From Clostridiales bacterium (GTDB taxonomy: Bacteria; Bacillota; Clostridia; Clostridiales; Clostridiaceae): a stretch of DNA of 64,000 bases. The position numbers and the translations under genes are program-made. Location of the stretch: contig JAAYPK010000089.1 of NCBI GenBank assembly GCA_012519845.1, positions 1-64,000 on the forward strand, in the 5' to 3' direction. Shown piece by piece: positions 9,216 to 17,446 of this stretch; within the stretch, counting starts at the first letter, position 1, and every line of letters starts with the position of its first letter. The notes beneath the pieces were generated by a model, which did no database searches, was not told the origin of the DNA, and saw only the letters and a list, made by a program, of their open reading frames with translations.

Positions 9216-9254
9216 ATAAATTTATATAAAATATATGAAAGTTGAGGATTGTTT

Positions 9255-10241
9255 ATGAAGATAGTCATAGATGGTATGGGGGGAGATAATGCTCCAAAGG
9301 CAGTAGTACAAGGCGTAATAGAAGGAATTAAAGAAATTAATGATATAGAGGTATATATTACAGGTCCAAAGGATACAATAGAAGAAGAACTTTCAAATTA
9401 TGAATATGATAAAACAAGGGTTCAAGTAATAGACGCAAAAGAAGTAATATCACCAAATGAACATCCTGTAATGGCTTTAAGGAAGAAAAAAGAATCAAGC
9501 ATTGTTAAAGCGTTAAATTTAGTAAAAAGCGGAGAATGTGATGCTATAATTTCTGCTGGAAGTACTGGGGCATTCTTAGCAGGATGTACTCTTATAGTTG
9601 GCAGAATGGAAGGGGTAGAAAGACCAGCTTTAGCTCCTATAATGCCAGGAAGAAATGGAAACTTCATGGTAATTGATGTTGGAGCTAATGTAGATTGTAA
9701 GCCTCATTACTTACTTCAATTTGCAAAAATGGGTAAAACTTATTATGAAATAATGTTTGATACTAAGAAAACAACAGTAGGGCTAGTTAATATAGGTGCA
9801 GAAGAGGAAAAGGGAAATGAGTTAACTAAAGCTGCATATAAATTATTAAAAGAAGAAGAACCTAATTTTATTGGAAATGTAGAACCAAGAGAAATACCAA
9901 CTGGTAATGTAAATGTATTAGTAACAGATGGATTTGTAGGTAATACAGTCTTAAAAATGTATGAAGGTTCAGCAAAAAATATATTAGGAATGCTTAAAGA
10001 TGAAATATATAGTGCTTCAATTATACCAAAGATAGGAGCTAAATTACTTTCACCTGTTTTTAATGGATTAAAGAAAAAATTTGATTATAAAGAAGTTGGA
10101 GGAGCTCCATTCTTAGGTGTTGATGGGATTTGTATAAAAGCTCATGGAAGTTCTGATGGTAAAGCATTTAAAAATGCCATAAAACAAACAAAGATATTTT
10201 ATGACAAGGGATTATTAGAAAAGATTAAAAATAATATATAG
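9255..10241 (+). CDS. plsX: Phosphate acyltransferase PlsX
   Basis: Makes acyl phosphate from acyl-ACP, the donor for glycerol-3-phosphate acylation by PlsY; peripheral membrane enzyme of phospholipid synthesis. The N-terminus [35 protein letters not shown] and [12 protein letters not shown] are family hallmarks. Length 328 is normal. The ATG at 9255 has TTGAGGA six bases upstream. In many Firmicutes fapR precedes plsX; here it does not, and the gene stands between rpmF and acpP. Confidence 0.96.
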   Translation: MKIVIDGMGGDNAPKAVVQGVIEGIKEINDIEVYITGPKDTIEEELSNYEYDKTRVQVIDAKEVISPNEHPVMALRKKKESSIVKALNLVKSGECDAIISAGSTGAFLAGCTLIVGRMEGVERPALAPIMPGRNGNFMVIDVGANVDCKPHYLLQFAKMGKTYYEIMFDTKKTTVGLVNIGAEEEKGNELTKAAYKLLKEEEPNFIGNVEPREIPTGNVNVLVTDGFVGNTVLKMYEGSAKNILGMLKDEIYSASIIPKIGAKLLSPVFNGLKKKFDYKEVGGAPFLGVDGICIKAHGSSDGKAFKNAIKQTKIFYDKGLLEKIKNNI

Positions 10242-10274
10242 AGTAAATTTTTTCATTTTTCTTATACTGCTATA

Positions 10275-10303
10275 TTGACGAATATATTCTTATATAATAT
10301 TAT
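10275..10303 (+). promoter_or_regulatory. Promoter for acpP
   Basis: TTGACG (10275-10280), 17 bases, TATTAT (10298-10303), 30 bases before the acpP ATG. A separate promoter fits the very high demand for acyl carrier protein. Confidence 0.65.
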
Positions 10304-10332
10304 CATATTGAAGATAAGTGGAGGTGAAATAT

Positions 10333-10563
10333 ATGTTTGAAAAAATTAAAGAAATAATAGCTGATAAATTAAGTGTAAGTGAAGAGGAAATCACATTAGA
10401 TGCATCATTTATTGATGATTTAAATGCTGATTCATTAGATATTGTTGAACTTATAATGGCTTTAGAAGACGAATTAGAAATGGAAATTCCTGATGAAGAT
10501 GTTGAAAACTTTAAAACAGTTGGAGATGTAGTTAATTACGTTAAAGCACATAATGAGGAATAG
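10333..10563 (+). CDS. acpP: Acyl carrier protein
   Basis: 76-residue acidic carrier that holds growing acyl chains on a 4'-phosphopantetheine arm. The attachment serine is Ser34 in the DSLD motif ([11 protein letters not shown]). The ATG at 10333 follows GGAGGTGA by six bases. It lies between plsX, which uses acyl-ACP, and rnc, a classic order, but has its own promoter and terminator. Confidence 0.97.
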   Translation: MFEKIKEIIADKLSVSEEEITLDASFIDDLNADSLDIVELIMALEDELEMEIPDEDVENFKTVGDVVNYVKAHNEE

Positions 10564-10565
10564 TC

Positions 10566-10597
10566 AAATCCCGCCTATGCGGGATTTTGTTTTTTTG
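10566..10597 (+). terminator. Terminator after acpP
   Basis: AAATCCCGC (10566-10574) pairs with GCGGGATTT (10579-10587) around CTAT, followed by TGTTTTTTT. A GC-rich, strong intrinsic terminator. Confidence 0.92.
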
Positions 10598-10604
10598 TTA
10601 TAAT
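10596..10604 (+). promoter_or_regulatory. Extended -10 promoter for rnc
   Basis: TGTTATAAT (10596-10604) is a TGn-extended -10 box immediately after the acpP terminator. No clear -35 is seen. It would start a transcript near 10611, just before the long rnc leader hairpin. Confidence 0.5.
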
Positions 10605-10625
10605 TAAATGTACTAAATAAAATAT

Positions 10626-10670
10626 AGTTTATTCTTGAATTTTCTATAGATGAAAACTGAAGAATAAACT
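10626..10670 (+). promoter_or_regulatory. Long hairpin in the rnc leader
   Basis: AGTTTATTCTT (10626-10636) pairs perfectly with AAGAATAAACT (10660-10670); inside it TTTTC (10640-10644) pairs with GAAAA (10652-10656), with two mismatches between the stems, giving a hairpin of about 17 base pairs. It ends four bases before the rnc ribosome binding site and has no U-run. A double-stranded leader on the RNase III gene is a candidate self-cleavage site. Confidence 0.55.
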
Positions 10671-10691
10671 TTCAAGGAGAATGTTAAATAA

Positions 10692-11390
10692 ATGAATAAT
10701 TTTAGTTTGTCCGAAATAGAAAAAAATTTAAAGGTTCATTTTAATAATCCAGAATATATTAAAATAGCTTTAACTCATAGCTCTTATGCAAAACAATATA
10801 TAGGTGGATATTATAATGAGAGAATGGAATTTTTAGGGGACTCTGTTTTGCAATTAGTAATAACAGAATTTTTATTTATAAATAAAAAAGAAATGGAAGA
10901 AGGGGAATTAACTAAAATAAGAAGTTTAATTGTCTGCGAAAATTCATTATATGAAGTTTCTAAAAAGTTAAATTTAGCTAAAAGTATAAGAATGAGTAAA
11001 GGAGAAGAATTAACAGGAGGTAGAGAAAGAATATCTATTCAAGCAGATGCTGTAGAGGCAGTTATTGCTGCTATTTATTTAGATAAAGGTATTGAAGTAG
11101 CAAAAGAATTTATAATGGATAATTTTAGTGAAATCATTAATAAGGCAATTAATAATAAAATAATTTTAGATTTTAAAACAGAATTACAAGAATATCTTCA
11201 AAGAAATGGGGAGGTAAGTATTGTATATGAACTTATTAAATTTGAAGGACCACCTCATAGAAGAAAGTTTTTTGTGAAAGTACTTATTGATAATATAGAA
11301 AAAGGTAGAGGTGTTGGTTATTCTAAAAAAGAAGCTGAACAAAATGCAGCAAAAGAATCTTTAATTAAAATGGGGGTAATAAATGAGTAA
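10692..11390 (+). CDS. rnc: Ribonuclease III
   Basis: Double-strand-specific endoribonuclease for rRNA and mRNA processing. The catalytic signature NERMEFLGDSVLQ is at residues 42-54, the second acidic site is in QADAVEAVIAAIYLD (Glu122), and a double-stranded RNA-binding domain covers about 158-230 (KTELQEYLQ..., GVGYSKKEAEQNAA). Length 232 is normal. AAGGAG at 10674-10679 is 12 bases from the ATG, slightly long. It overlaps the next gene by eight bases and lies upstream of smc, as in most Firmicutes. Confidence 0.96.
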   Translation: MNNFSLSEIEKNLKVHFNNPEYIKIALTHSSYAKQYIGGYYNERMEFLGDSVLQLVITEFLFINKKEMEEGELTKIRSLIVCENSLYEVSKKLNLAKSIRMSKGEELTGGRERISIQADAVEAVIAAIYLDKGIEVAKEFIMDNFSEIINKAINNKIILDFKTELQEYLQRNGEVSIVYELIKFEGPPHRRKFFVKVLIDNIEKGRGVGYSKKEAEQNAAKESLIKMGVINE

Positions 11391-12390
11391 GAATTATTAT
11401 ATTATTCCTATTTTTGTACCTCATGAGGGATGCCCACATAATTGTGTATTCTGTAATCAAAATAGAATCACAGGGGTTTTAGAAAATGTTGTTACAGGTG
11501 AAAGTACAAAAAAGATAGTAGAAGAATATTTAGAAACAATAGATCATAAAAATGCAACTGTAGAGATTTCGTTTTTTGGAGGAACATTTACAGCCATTAA
11601 TGAAAAAAAACAAAGGGAATTATTATCGGTTGCAAAAGAATATAAAGATAAAAAATTAATTGATAAAATTAGAATGTCAACAAGACCCGATGCAATTTCA
11701 CCATATATATTATCTTATCTTAAGGATTATAGTGTAGATATAATTGAGCTTGGAGTACAATCTTTAGATAATGAGGTATTACTTAAAGCAGGTCGTGGAC
11801 ATAGTGCTAAAGATGTAGAATATGCATCGAAGCTTATAAAAGAATATGGTTTTATTTTAGGACATCAAATAATGCCAGGGCTACCGGGTGATAGCTTTGA
11901 TACAGATATAAGCACTACAAAAAAATCCATAGAAATGAAACCTGACATTGTTAGAATATATCCTTCCCTTGTAATTAAAGATACGCCTATGGAGAAAATG
12001 TATTTAGAAGGAAGTTATATTCCATATACTTTAGATGAAGCAGTTGAAATAAGCAAGATTATGTATAAAATGTACTACCAGAACAATATACAGGTAATTA
12101 GAATAGGTCTTCAACCGACAGATACAATTAGAGAAGGTGGAGACGTTATTTCGGGACCATTTCATCCGGCCTTTAGAGAGTTAGTTGAAGGAAGTTTATT
12201 TGCTGATAAAATTCGTGCTGAACTTGGTGAAAACAAAAATGCAGTAGTTGTTATAAATAATAAGGATATTAGTAAATTATATGCAAATAAAAAAATTTAC
12301 TTTAAAAAGCTTTTAGAGGAAGGGTATAATATTAAGGTAGAAACTTCCCATGAATTAGAAAGAGGTAGTATTTTAATAAAAGTTATTTGA
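11383..12390 (+). CDS. Elp3-like radical SAM protein
   Basis: 335 residues. The cluster-binding cysteines form CxxxCxxC (Cys17, Cys21, Cys24 in CPHNCVFC), followed by FFGGTFTA and the RPDAIS and ELGVQSLD segments that resemble the radical SAM half of Elp3/YhcC-type proteins. There is no acetyltransferase domain, so it is not a full Elp3. The substrate is unknown; tRNA modification is only an inference from the family. Its start overlaps the end of rnc, so translation is coupled, and the rnc-radical SAM-smc order is, from memory, a clostridial feature. Confidence 0.85.
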   Translation: MSKNYYIIPIFVPHEGCPHNCVFCNQNRITGVLENVVTGESTKKIVEEYLETIDHKNATVEISFFGGTFTAINEKKQRELLSVAKEYKDKKLIDKIRMSTRPDAISPYILSYLKDYSVDIIELGVQSLDNEVLLKAGRGHSAKDVEYASKLIKEYGFILGHQIMPGLPGDSFDTDISTTKKSIEMKPDIVRIYPSLVIKDTPMEKMYLEGSYIPYTLDEAVEISKIMYKMYYQNNIQVIRIGLQPTDTIREGGDVISGPFHPAFRELVEGSLFADKIRAELGENKNAVVVINNKDISKLYANKKIYFKKLLEEGYNIKVETSHELERGSILIKVI

Positions 12391-12403
12391 GGAAGGTGTA
12401 AAT

Positions 12404-12496
12404 ATGAAGAAAGAAGTTAGAACAAAGCTTACTTATGTATTAGCAATAATAATGGTATTATTAATGATTATAAGTTTATTACCAGCTATAATATAA
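12404..12496 (+). CDS. 30-residue single-span membrane peptide (DUF4044-like)
   Basis: ATG at 12404 preceded by GAGGAAGGTG; 30 codons ending TAA at 12494. A basic N-terminus (MKKEVRTKLTYV) is followed by one hydrophobic helix (LAIIMVLLMIISLLPAII). This Lys-rich head plus single transmembrane span resembles the tiny DUF4044 proteins of Firmicutes (recognised from memory). It lies in the gap between the radical SAM gene and smc on the same strand, with a spacing typical of an operon member. Function unknown. Confidence 0.7.
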   Translation: MKKEVRTKLTYVLAIIMVLLMIISLLPAII

Positions 12497-12514
12497 CTAT
12501 GAGGAGTGTGTAGG

Positions 12515-15500
12515 TTGTATTTAAAATCTCTAGAAATAAGAGGATTTAAGTCCTTTGCTGATAAAACTGAATTAAAATTTAAAAAAGGTGTTACTGCTGT
12601 TGTTGGACCAAATGGTAGCGGAAAAAGTAATATATCAGACTCTGTAAGATGGGTATTAGGAGAACAAAGTGTAAAAACATTAAGAGGCGGTAAAATGGAA
12701 GATGTAATATTTGCAGGAACTCAATATAGAAAACCTGTAGGTCTTGCACAAGTCTCTCTAACACTGGATAATGAAGACGGTGGTCTTAATACAGAATATA
12801 ATGAGGTAACAGTTTCACGTAGAATTTTTAGATCTGGTGAAACTGAATATTTAATAAATGGTACTAAATGTAGATTAAAGGATATTACCCAGTTATTTAT
12901 GGATACTGGTATAGGAAAAGAAGGATATTCTTTAATAGGTCAAGGTAAAATAGAAGCGGTTCTTAGTGGAAAACCTGAAGAGAGAAGGGCTTTATTAGAA
13001 GAAGCGGCAGGAATAGTAAAGTTTAAATCACGTAAAGAAGAAGCTGAAAAGAAATTAGATAATACAGATGCAAATTTAGTAAGAATTAGAGATATTATTT
13101 CAACATATGAAGAGAGATTAGAACCTCTTGCTAAAGAAAGAGAAAAGGCTTTAAAATATAAAGAAATATCTGAAGTATTAAATGAAAAGGAAGTTTCTTT
13201 ATATGTGCATTTTATTAAAGAAATTGAAGAAGTATTAAAAGATTACCAAGACGATTTATCTTTAAAGCAAAAAGAACTACAAATTAAGAAGAATAGTCTT
13301 TATGAAGAAAAAGAAAGATTAAACAATATAAAAGCTATGGTTGAAGAAATTGAAAGAAAAAATAGCGAAAATAAAAATGCTTATTATGATAAAAAAGAAA
13401 ATATTACTAAAATGTCTAATGAAATCCTTTTAATAAACGAAAAAATAAATAATTTAAATATAAATATAAAAAAGAATTCATCAGAATTAGAAAATATAAA
13501 TAATAAACTTCAATTCATAAAAGAGGAAAAAGAAAAGGCTGAAATTGAGTTAGAAGAAAGTAGAAATAAGAAAAAAGAAAAAGAAAAAGAAATATTATCT
13601 TATGAAGAAAACAGTAAAAAAATATCAATTAACATAAGTGAAATTGAAAATAAAATAAAAAATTTAAAGGACAACCAATTTGAATTATTAAGAGGACATT
13701 CAGAAATTAAAAATGCATTAGCACTTATTGATTCTGATATAAAAGGTAAAAATGAAAATCTTAATAATATTACTTTATCTATAAAAACAATTGAAGGAAA
13801 TTTAAAGATTAATTCTGCAACATTAGAAGGCTTAATTAACAAAAACAAAATAATAAATGAAGAAATAGAAATCCTTGAAACAGGAATTAATGAAAAAAAG
13901 AAAAAAATAACAGCTTATACTACTAAAAATAATAAAATGGATTCCTTTATAAAAGAACTAACTAAAAAGGTTAATGAAATTGAAGCCAATAAAAATATAT
14001 TATCTAATCTTGAAAAACATTATGAGGGATACAATAGAACTGTAAAAAATCTTATGGAAAGAATCGAATCTAAAAAAATAGCTAATGCTGATGGTACTAA
14101 AGTATTAGGAGAGATTTTTAAGGTTAAAAAGGAGTATGAAACTGCAGTTGAAATTGCTTTAGGTGGTGCAATATCTAATGTAATTACAGAAAATGATAAA
14201 ATAGCAAAAGAGTTAATTAGTTATTTGAAGAATAATAGCTTAGGAAGGGCAACATTTTTGCCACTAAACAATATTAATGGTAATAAGCTGTCACTAAGTA
14301 ATGATATAACAAATGTAGAAGGTTATATTGGTATAGCATCTGATATTGTATCCTATGATAAAAAATATGAAGTTGCAATTAATAATGTTCTTGGAAGAAC
14401 TATTGTTTGTAATAATATGGATTCAGCTCTTAAAATCTCAAAAATAAGTAGAAATTCTTATAGAATTGTAACATTAGAAGGAGAATTAATAGCCCCTGGA
14501 GGAGCATTAACTGGAGGAAGTATTCAGAAAAAATTTACTAACATATTGGGACGAAAAAGAGAAATTGAAGAATTAGCTGAGAATTTAAAAAATAAAAAGC
14601 AGGAGTTAGTTCAAAAAACTAATGAATATGAAACACTAAGAGTAATCATTAAGGAATTAGATGAAGAAATATTAAATGATAAAGATAGAATTCATTTTAA
14701 AGGTATTGAAAAGGCAAAAAATGAAAGTGAAATACATACTTTAGAAATTGAAGGAAAAAGATTAAAAGAAAGCTTAGAATTAAGTAAAGATGAAATATTA
14801 AGAACTGAAAAAGATATTATAAAATTAAAAGAAAAATTAGTATTAAAAAATAAAGAATTAGAACAATTAGAAGGGGAAAATTTTAGTAATAAAGATAAAT
14901 CAATTAAGCTTGAGGAAACCCTTCAAAGTGAAAAAGAAAAATCAGTTAAAATATCAGAAAAGATTACAGAACTTAAAATTAATAAAGCATCAATAGATGA
15001 AGCTTTAACTAATAAATTAAGTGAAGTTTATCGAAAAAGCAATGAAATAGATGAATATACTGAGAAGTATGAAAATATATGTGAAGAAAATAATGAGAAT
15101 AATCATGAAGTAGAGAAACTAAAAAATAGCATTATTGAAAAAGAGGAACTAATAGAAAAAGAAAAGGAAGAAATTGAAGTATTATCATCATTATTTAAAG
15201 AAGATGAAATAAAAAAAGCTAAATATAAGGATGAAATAAATATAAAAGAAACATCAATAAATGAACTTTCTGAAATTATTAATAAAGAAGAAGGGGAAAT
15301 AAATAAAAAAGAAATTCAAAAAGCAAAAGCTGAAATGGAAAAGGATAATTTATACACAAAGCTAAATGAAGAACTTTCATTAACTTTAGCAGAAGCCATG
15401 GACATAGCAGTTGAGATTAATGAACCAGAATTAATCAAAGCTGAAATTTCAAGACTGAAAGGGAAAGTTACAGCTTTAGGAACTGTTAATCTTGCAGCAA

Positions 15501-16072
15501 TTTCTGAATATGAAGAAGTGAAAGAAAAGTATGAAGAAATGTATGTTCAAGAACAGGACTTAGAAAAAGCTAAGAGTGAATTAAATGAAGTAATTCAAGA
15601 GTTAACAGAAAAAATGAAAGAAGTATTTAAAGAAAACTTTAAGATTCTAAATGAGAATTTTAATGAAACCTTTAAAGAACTATTTAAAGGTGGTAGTGCT
15701 GAATTAATTTTAGGTGAAGGTGATGAATTATCTGCTAATATTGACATTAATGTAGAGCCGCCAGGTAAGAAACTACAAAATATAAACCTAATGTCAGGTG
15801 GAGAAAAAGTATTATCTGCAATAGCTCTTCTATTTGCAATATTAAAAATGAAGCCTACTCCATTTTGTATTTTAGATGAAATTGAAGCTGCCCTTGATGA
15901 TGCCAATGTTTATAGGTATGCAGAATTCCTAAAAGAGTTTTCAGAAGGAACACAATTTATTGTAATAACCCATAGAAAAGGAACAATGGAAGCAAGTGAT
16001 GTTATGTATGGTGTTACAATGGAGGAAAAAGGTATATCAAAAGTAGTTTCAGTAGATTTAGCAGAAGTGTAA
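12515..16072 (+). CDS. smc: Chromosome partition protein SMC
   Basis: Structural maintenance of chromosomes ATPase that, with ScpA and ScpB, compacts and aligns chromosome arms. 1185 residues: N-terminal ATPase half with Walker A (GPNGSGKSN, about residues 31-39), two long Lys/Glu-rich coiled coils, a central hinge (about 515-680, including GEIFKVKKEYETAVEIALGG), and a C-terminal half with the ABC signature NLMSGGEK and Walker B CILDEIEAALDD. The TTG at 12515 is chosen because GAGGAG lies eight bases upstream and the protein then begins LYLKSLEIRGFKSFADKT, the family N-terminus. It is followed by ftsY, the common order. Confidence 0.97.
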   Translation: MYLKSLEIRGFKSFADKTELKFKKGVTAVVGPNGSGKSNISDSVRWVLGEQSVKTLRGGKMEDVIFAGTQYRKPVGLAQVSLTLDNEDGGLNTEYNEVTVSRRIFRSGETEYLINGTKCRLKDITQLFMDTGIGKEGYSLIGQGKIEAVLSGKPEERRALLEEAAGIVKFKSRKEEAEKKLDNTDANLVRIRDIISTYEERLEPLAKEREKALKYKEISEVLNEKEVSLYVHFIKEIEEVLKDYQDDLSLKQKELQIKKNSLYEEKERLNNIKAMVEEIERKNSENKNAYYDKKENITKMSNEILLINEKINNLNINIKKNSSELENINNKLQFIKEEKEKAEIELEESRNKKKEKEKEILSYEENSKKISINISEIENKIKNLKDNQFELLRGHSEIKNALALIDSDIKGKNENLNNITLSIKTIEGNLKINSATLEGLINKNKIINEEIEILETGINEKKKKITAYTTKNNKMDSFIKELTKKVNEIEANKNILSNLEKHYEGYNRTVKNLMERIESKKIANADGTKVLGEIFKVKKEYETAVEIALGGAISNVITENDKIAKELISYLKNNSLGRATFLPLNNINGNKLSLSNDITNVEGYIGIASDIVSYDKKYEVAINNVLGRTIVCNNMDSALKISKISRNSYRIVTLEGELIAPGGALTGGSIQKKFTNILGRKREIEELAENLKNKKQELVQKTNEYETLRVIIKELDEEILNDKDRIHFKGIEKAKNESEIHTLEIEGKRLKESLELSKDEILRTEKDIIKLKEKLVLKNKELEQLEGENFSNKDKSIKLEETLQSEKEKSVKISEKITELKINKASIDEALTNKLSEVYRKSNEIDEYTEKYENICEENNENNHEVEKLKNSIIEKEELIEKEKEEIEVLSSLFKEDEIKKAKYKDEINIKETSINELSEIINKEEGEINKKEIQKAKAEMEKDNLYTKLNEELSLTLAEAMDIAVEINEPELIKAEISRLKGKVTALGTVNLAAISEYEEVKEKYEEMYVQEQDLEKAKSELNEVIQELTEKMKEVFKENFKILNENFNETFKELFKGGSAELILGEGDELSANIDINVEPPGKKLQNINLMSGGEKVLSAIALLFAILKMKPTPFCILDEIEAALDDANVYRYAEFLKEFSEGTQFIVITHRKGTMEASDVMYGVTMEEKGISKVVSVDLAEV

Positions 16073-16095
16073 ATTTAAAATTTTGGAGGAATGTT

Positions 16096-17001
16096 ATGTT
16101 TGGTAAAATTTTTGAAAAACTTAAAACTGGTCTTGCAAAAACAAGAGATGGTTTAACTGATAAAATAAATGAAGCGTTAAAGCTTGCAGTAAGCATAGAT
16201 GATGATTTATATGAGGAATTAGAAGAAATATTAATTACTTCAGATATCGGAATGGATACTACCATGGAAATAATCGAAAGATTAAGGAAAAAAATTAGAG
16301 AAGAAAAAATTAATGATACAGAGCTAGTTATACCTGCCTTAAAAGAAATAATTAAAAATATGCTAACTGAAGGTGTAGAAAATAAAAGTGAAGATAAAAA
16401 GGTAATGCTTATAATTGGAGTAAATGGTGTAGGTAAAACTACATCAATTGGTAAATTAGCTGCAAAGAAAAAAACAGAAGGTAAAAAGGTGGTATTAGCA
16501 GCAGCAGATACTTTTAGAGCTGCTGCCATTGATCAAATTGAAGTATGGAGCCAAAGAGCTGGAGTAGATTTAATCAAACAAAGAGAAGGATCTGATCCTG
16601 CAGCTGTAGTATTTGATGGTTTACAAGCTGCAAAAGCTAGAAATGCTGATATATTAATATGTGATACTGCAGGAAGACTTCATAATAAGAAGAATTTAAT
16701 GAATGAACTTGAAAAAATAAACAGAGTAATTGACAGAGAAATGGGAGAGGATTCAAAAGAAACATTATTAGTATTAGATGGAACAACAGGACAAAATGCT
16801 ATAATTCAAGCAAAACAATTTATGGAGGTTTGCCCTATTGATGGTATAATACTTACAAAATTAGATGGAACAGCTAAAGGTGGAGTAGTAATATCAATAA
16901 AACAATCACTAAACATTCCAGTAAGATATATTGGAGTTGGGGAAGGTATTGATGATTTACAAGAATTTGATCCTGAAGCTTTTGCAGAAGCATTATTCTA
17001 A
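16096..17001 (+). CDS. ftsY: Signal recognition particle receptor FtsY
   Basis: Membrane-associated SRP receptor GTPase that docks ribosome-SRP complexes to SecYEG. 301 residues: a short N-terminal region without the long acidic A domain of E. coli, the N domain helices, then the G domain with GVNGVGKTT (from residue 108), DTFRAAA and DTAGRLHNK (near 190), and TKLDGTAKGG. TTGGAGGA precedes the ATG. It shares the neighbourhood with ylxM and ffh, so both halves of the targeting GTPase pair are encoded within 3 kb. Confidence 0.97.
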   Translation: MFGKIFEKLKTGLAKTRDGLTDKINEALKLAVSIDDDLYEELEEILITSDIGMDTTMEIIERLRKKIREEKINDTELVIPALKEIIKNMLTEGVENKSEDKKVMLIIGVNGVGKTTSIGKLAAKKKTEGKKVVLAAADTFRAAAIDQIEVWSQRAGVDLIKQREGSDPAAVVFDGLQAAKARNADILICDTAGRLHNKKNLMNELEKINRVIDREMGEDSKETLLVLDGTTGQNAIIQAKQFMEVCPIDGIILTKLDGTAKGGVVISIKQSLNIPVRYIGVGEGIDDLQEFDPEAFAEALF

Positions 17002-17026
17002 AAATATGCTAAATTAAAATAATAAT

Positions 17027-17058
17027 ATAGGTGTTAAGTAAAAATACTTGACACCTAT
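17027..17058. repeat. Inverted repeat overlapping the ylxM-ffh promoter
   Basis: ATAGGTGTTAAGTA (17027-17040) and TACTTGACACCTAT (17045-17058) form a 14-pair hairpin with one G-T wobble and loop AAAA. No U-run follows on the plus strand, so it is a poor terminator for ftsY. Its 3' arm contains the TTGACA -35 hexamer of the next promoter. Confidence 0.7.
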
Positions 17059-17076
17059 AAAAATATTTGTTATTAT
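17048..17076 (+). promoter_or_regulatory. Promoter for ylxM-ffh
   Basis: TTGACA (17048-17053), 17 bases, TATTAT (17071-17076). The -35 is a perfect consensus and lies in an inverted repeat, so a regulator bound there would compete with RNA polymerase. Confidence 0.75.
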
Positions 17077-17100
17077 CTCTTTTGTGGGTAAGGTGATAAC

Positions 17101-17433
17101 ATGGAAGATAGAGTTGAGATTTCATTACTGATGGATTGCTATGGTCCGTTATTAACTGAAAAACAATGTAACATTATGGATTTATATTATAATGAGGATT
17201 TATCCTTAGCTGAAATATCTGAACTAAATAACACAAGCAGGCAAGCAACACATGATTTAATAAAAAGATGTTACAAACAACTTCTGTCCTATGAAGATAA
17301 ACTTCACTTACTTCAAAAGAGTATAGATCGTGAAAATAAAATTATAAATCTAATAAGTTATTTAAAAAATAATTATAATATAGTAAATGAAGAGGAAATA
17401 AATAATATTTTATTAAAGCTTCGAGATTTATAA
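17101..17433 (+). CDS. ylxM: SRP-associated helix-turn-helix protein YlxM (UPF0122)
   Basis: 110-residue protein with a sigma-70 region 4-like helix-turn-helix: [40 protein letters not shown]. In streptococci and other Firmicutes YlxM joins the SRP and modulates its assembly (known for the family). AAGGTGATA precedes the ATG. It lies 13 bases before ffh, the invariable partner, so co-expression is near certain. Confidence 0.93.
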   Translation: MEDRVEISLLMDCYGPLLTEKQCNIMDLYYNEDLSLAEISELNNTSRQATHDLIKRCYKQLLSYEDKLHLLQKSIDRENKIINLISYLKNNYNIVNEEEINNILLKLRDL

Positions 17434-17446
17434 ATAGGAGGTTAAT

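Noticed and set aside
13200-15400. Low-complexity Lys/Glu-rich repeats
   Set aside because: They are the two coiled coils of SMC, not DNA repeats.
16014-16529. Minus-strand frame of 171 codons across the smc-ftsY junction
   Set aside because: Antisense to two certain genes, Ser/Phe/Leu-rich shadow composition typical of AT-rich coding DNA read backwards.
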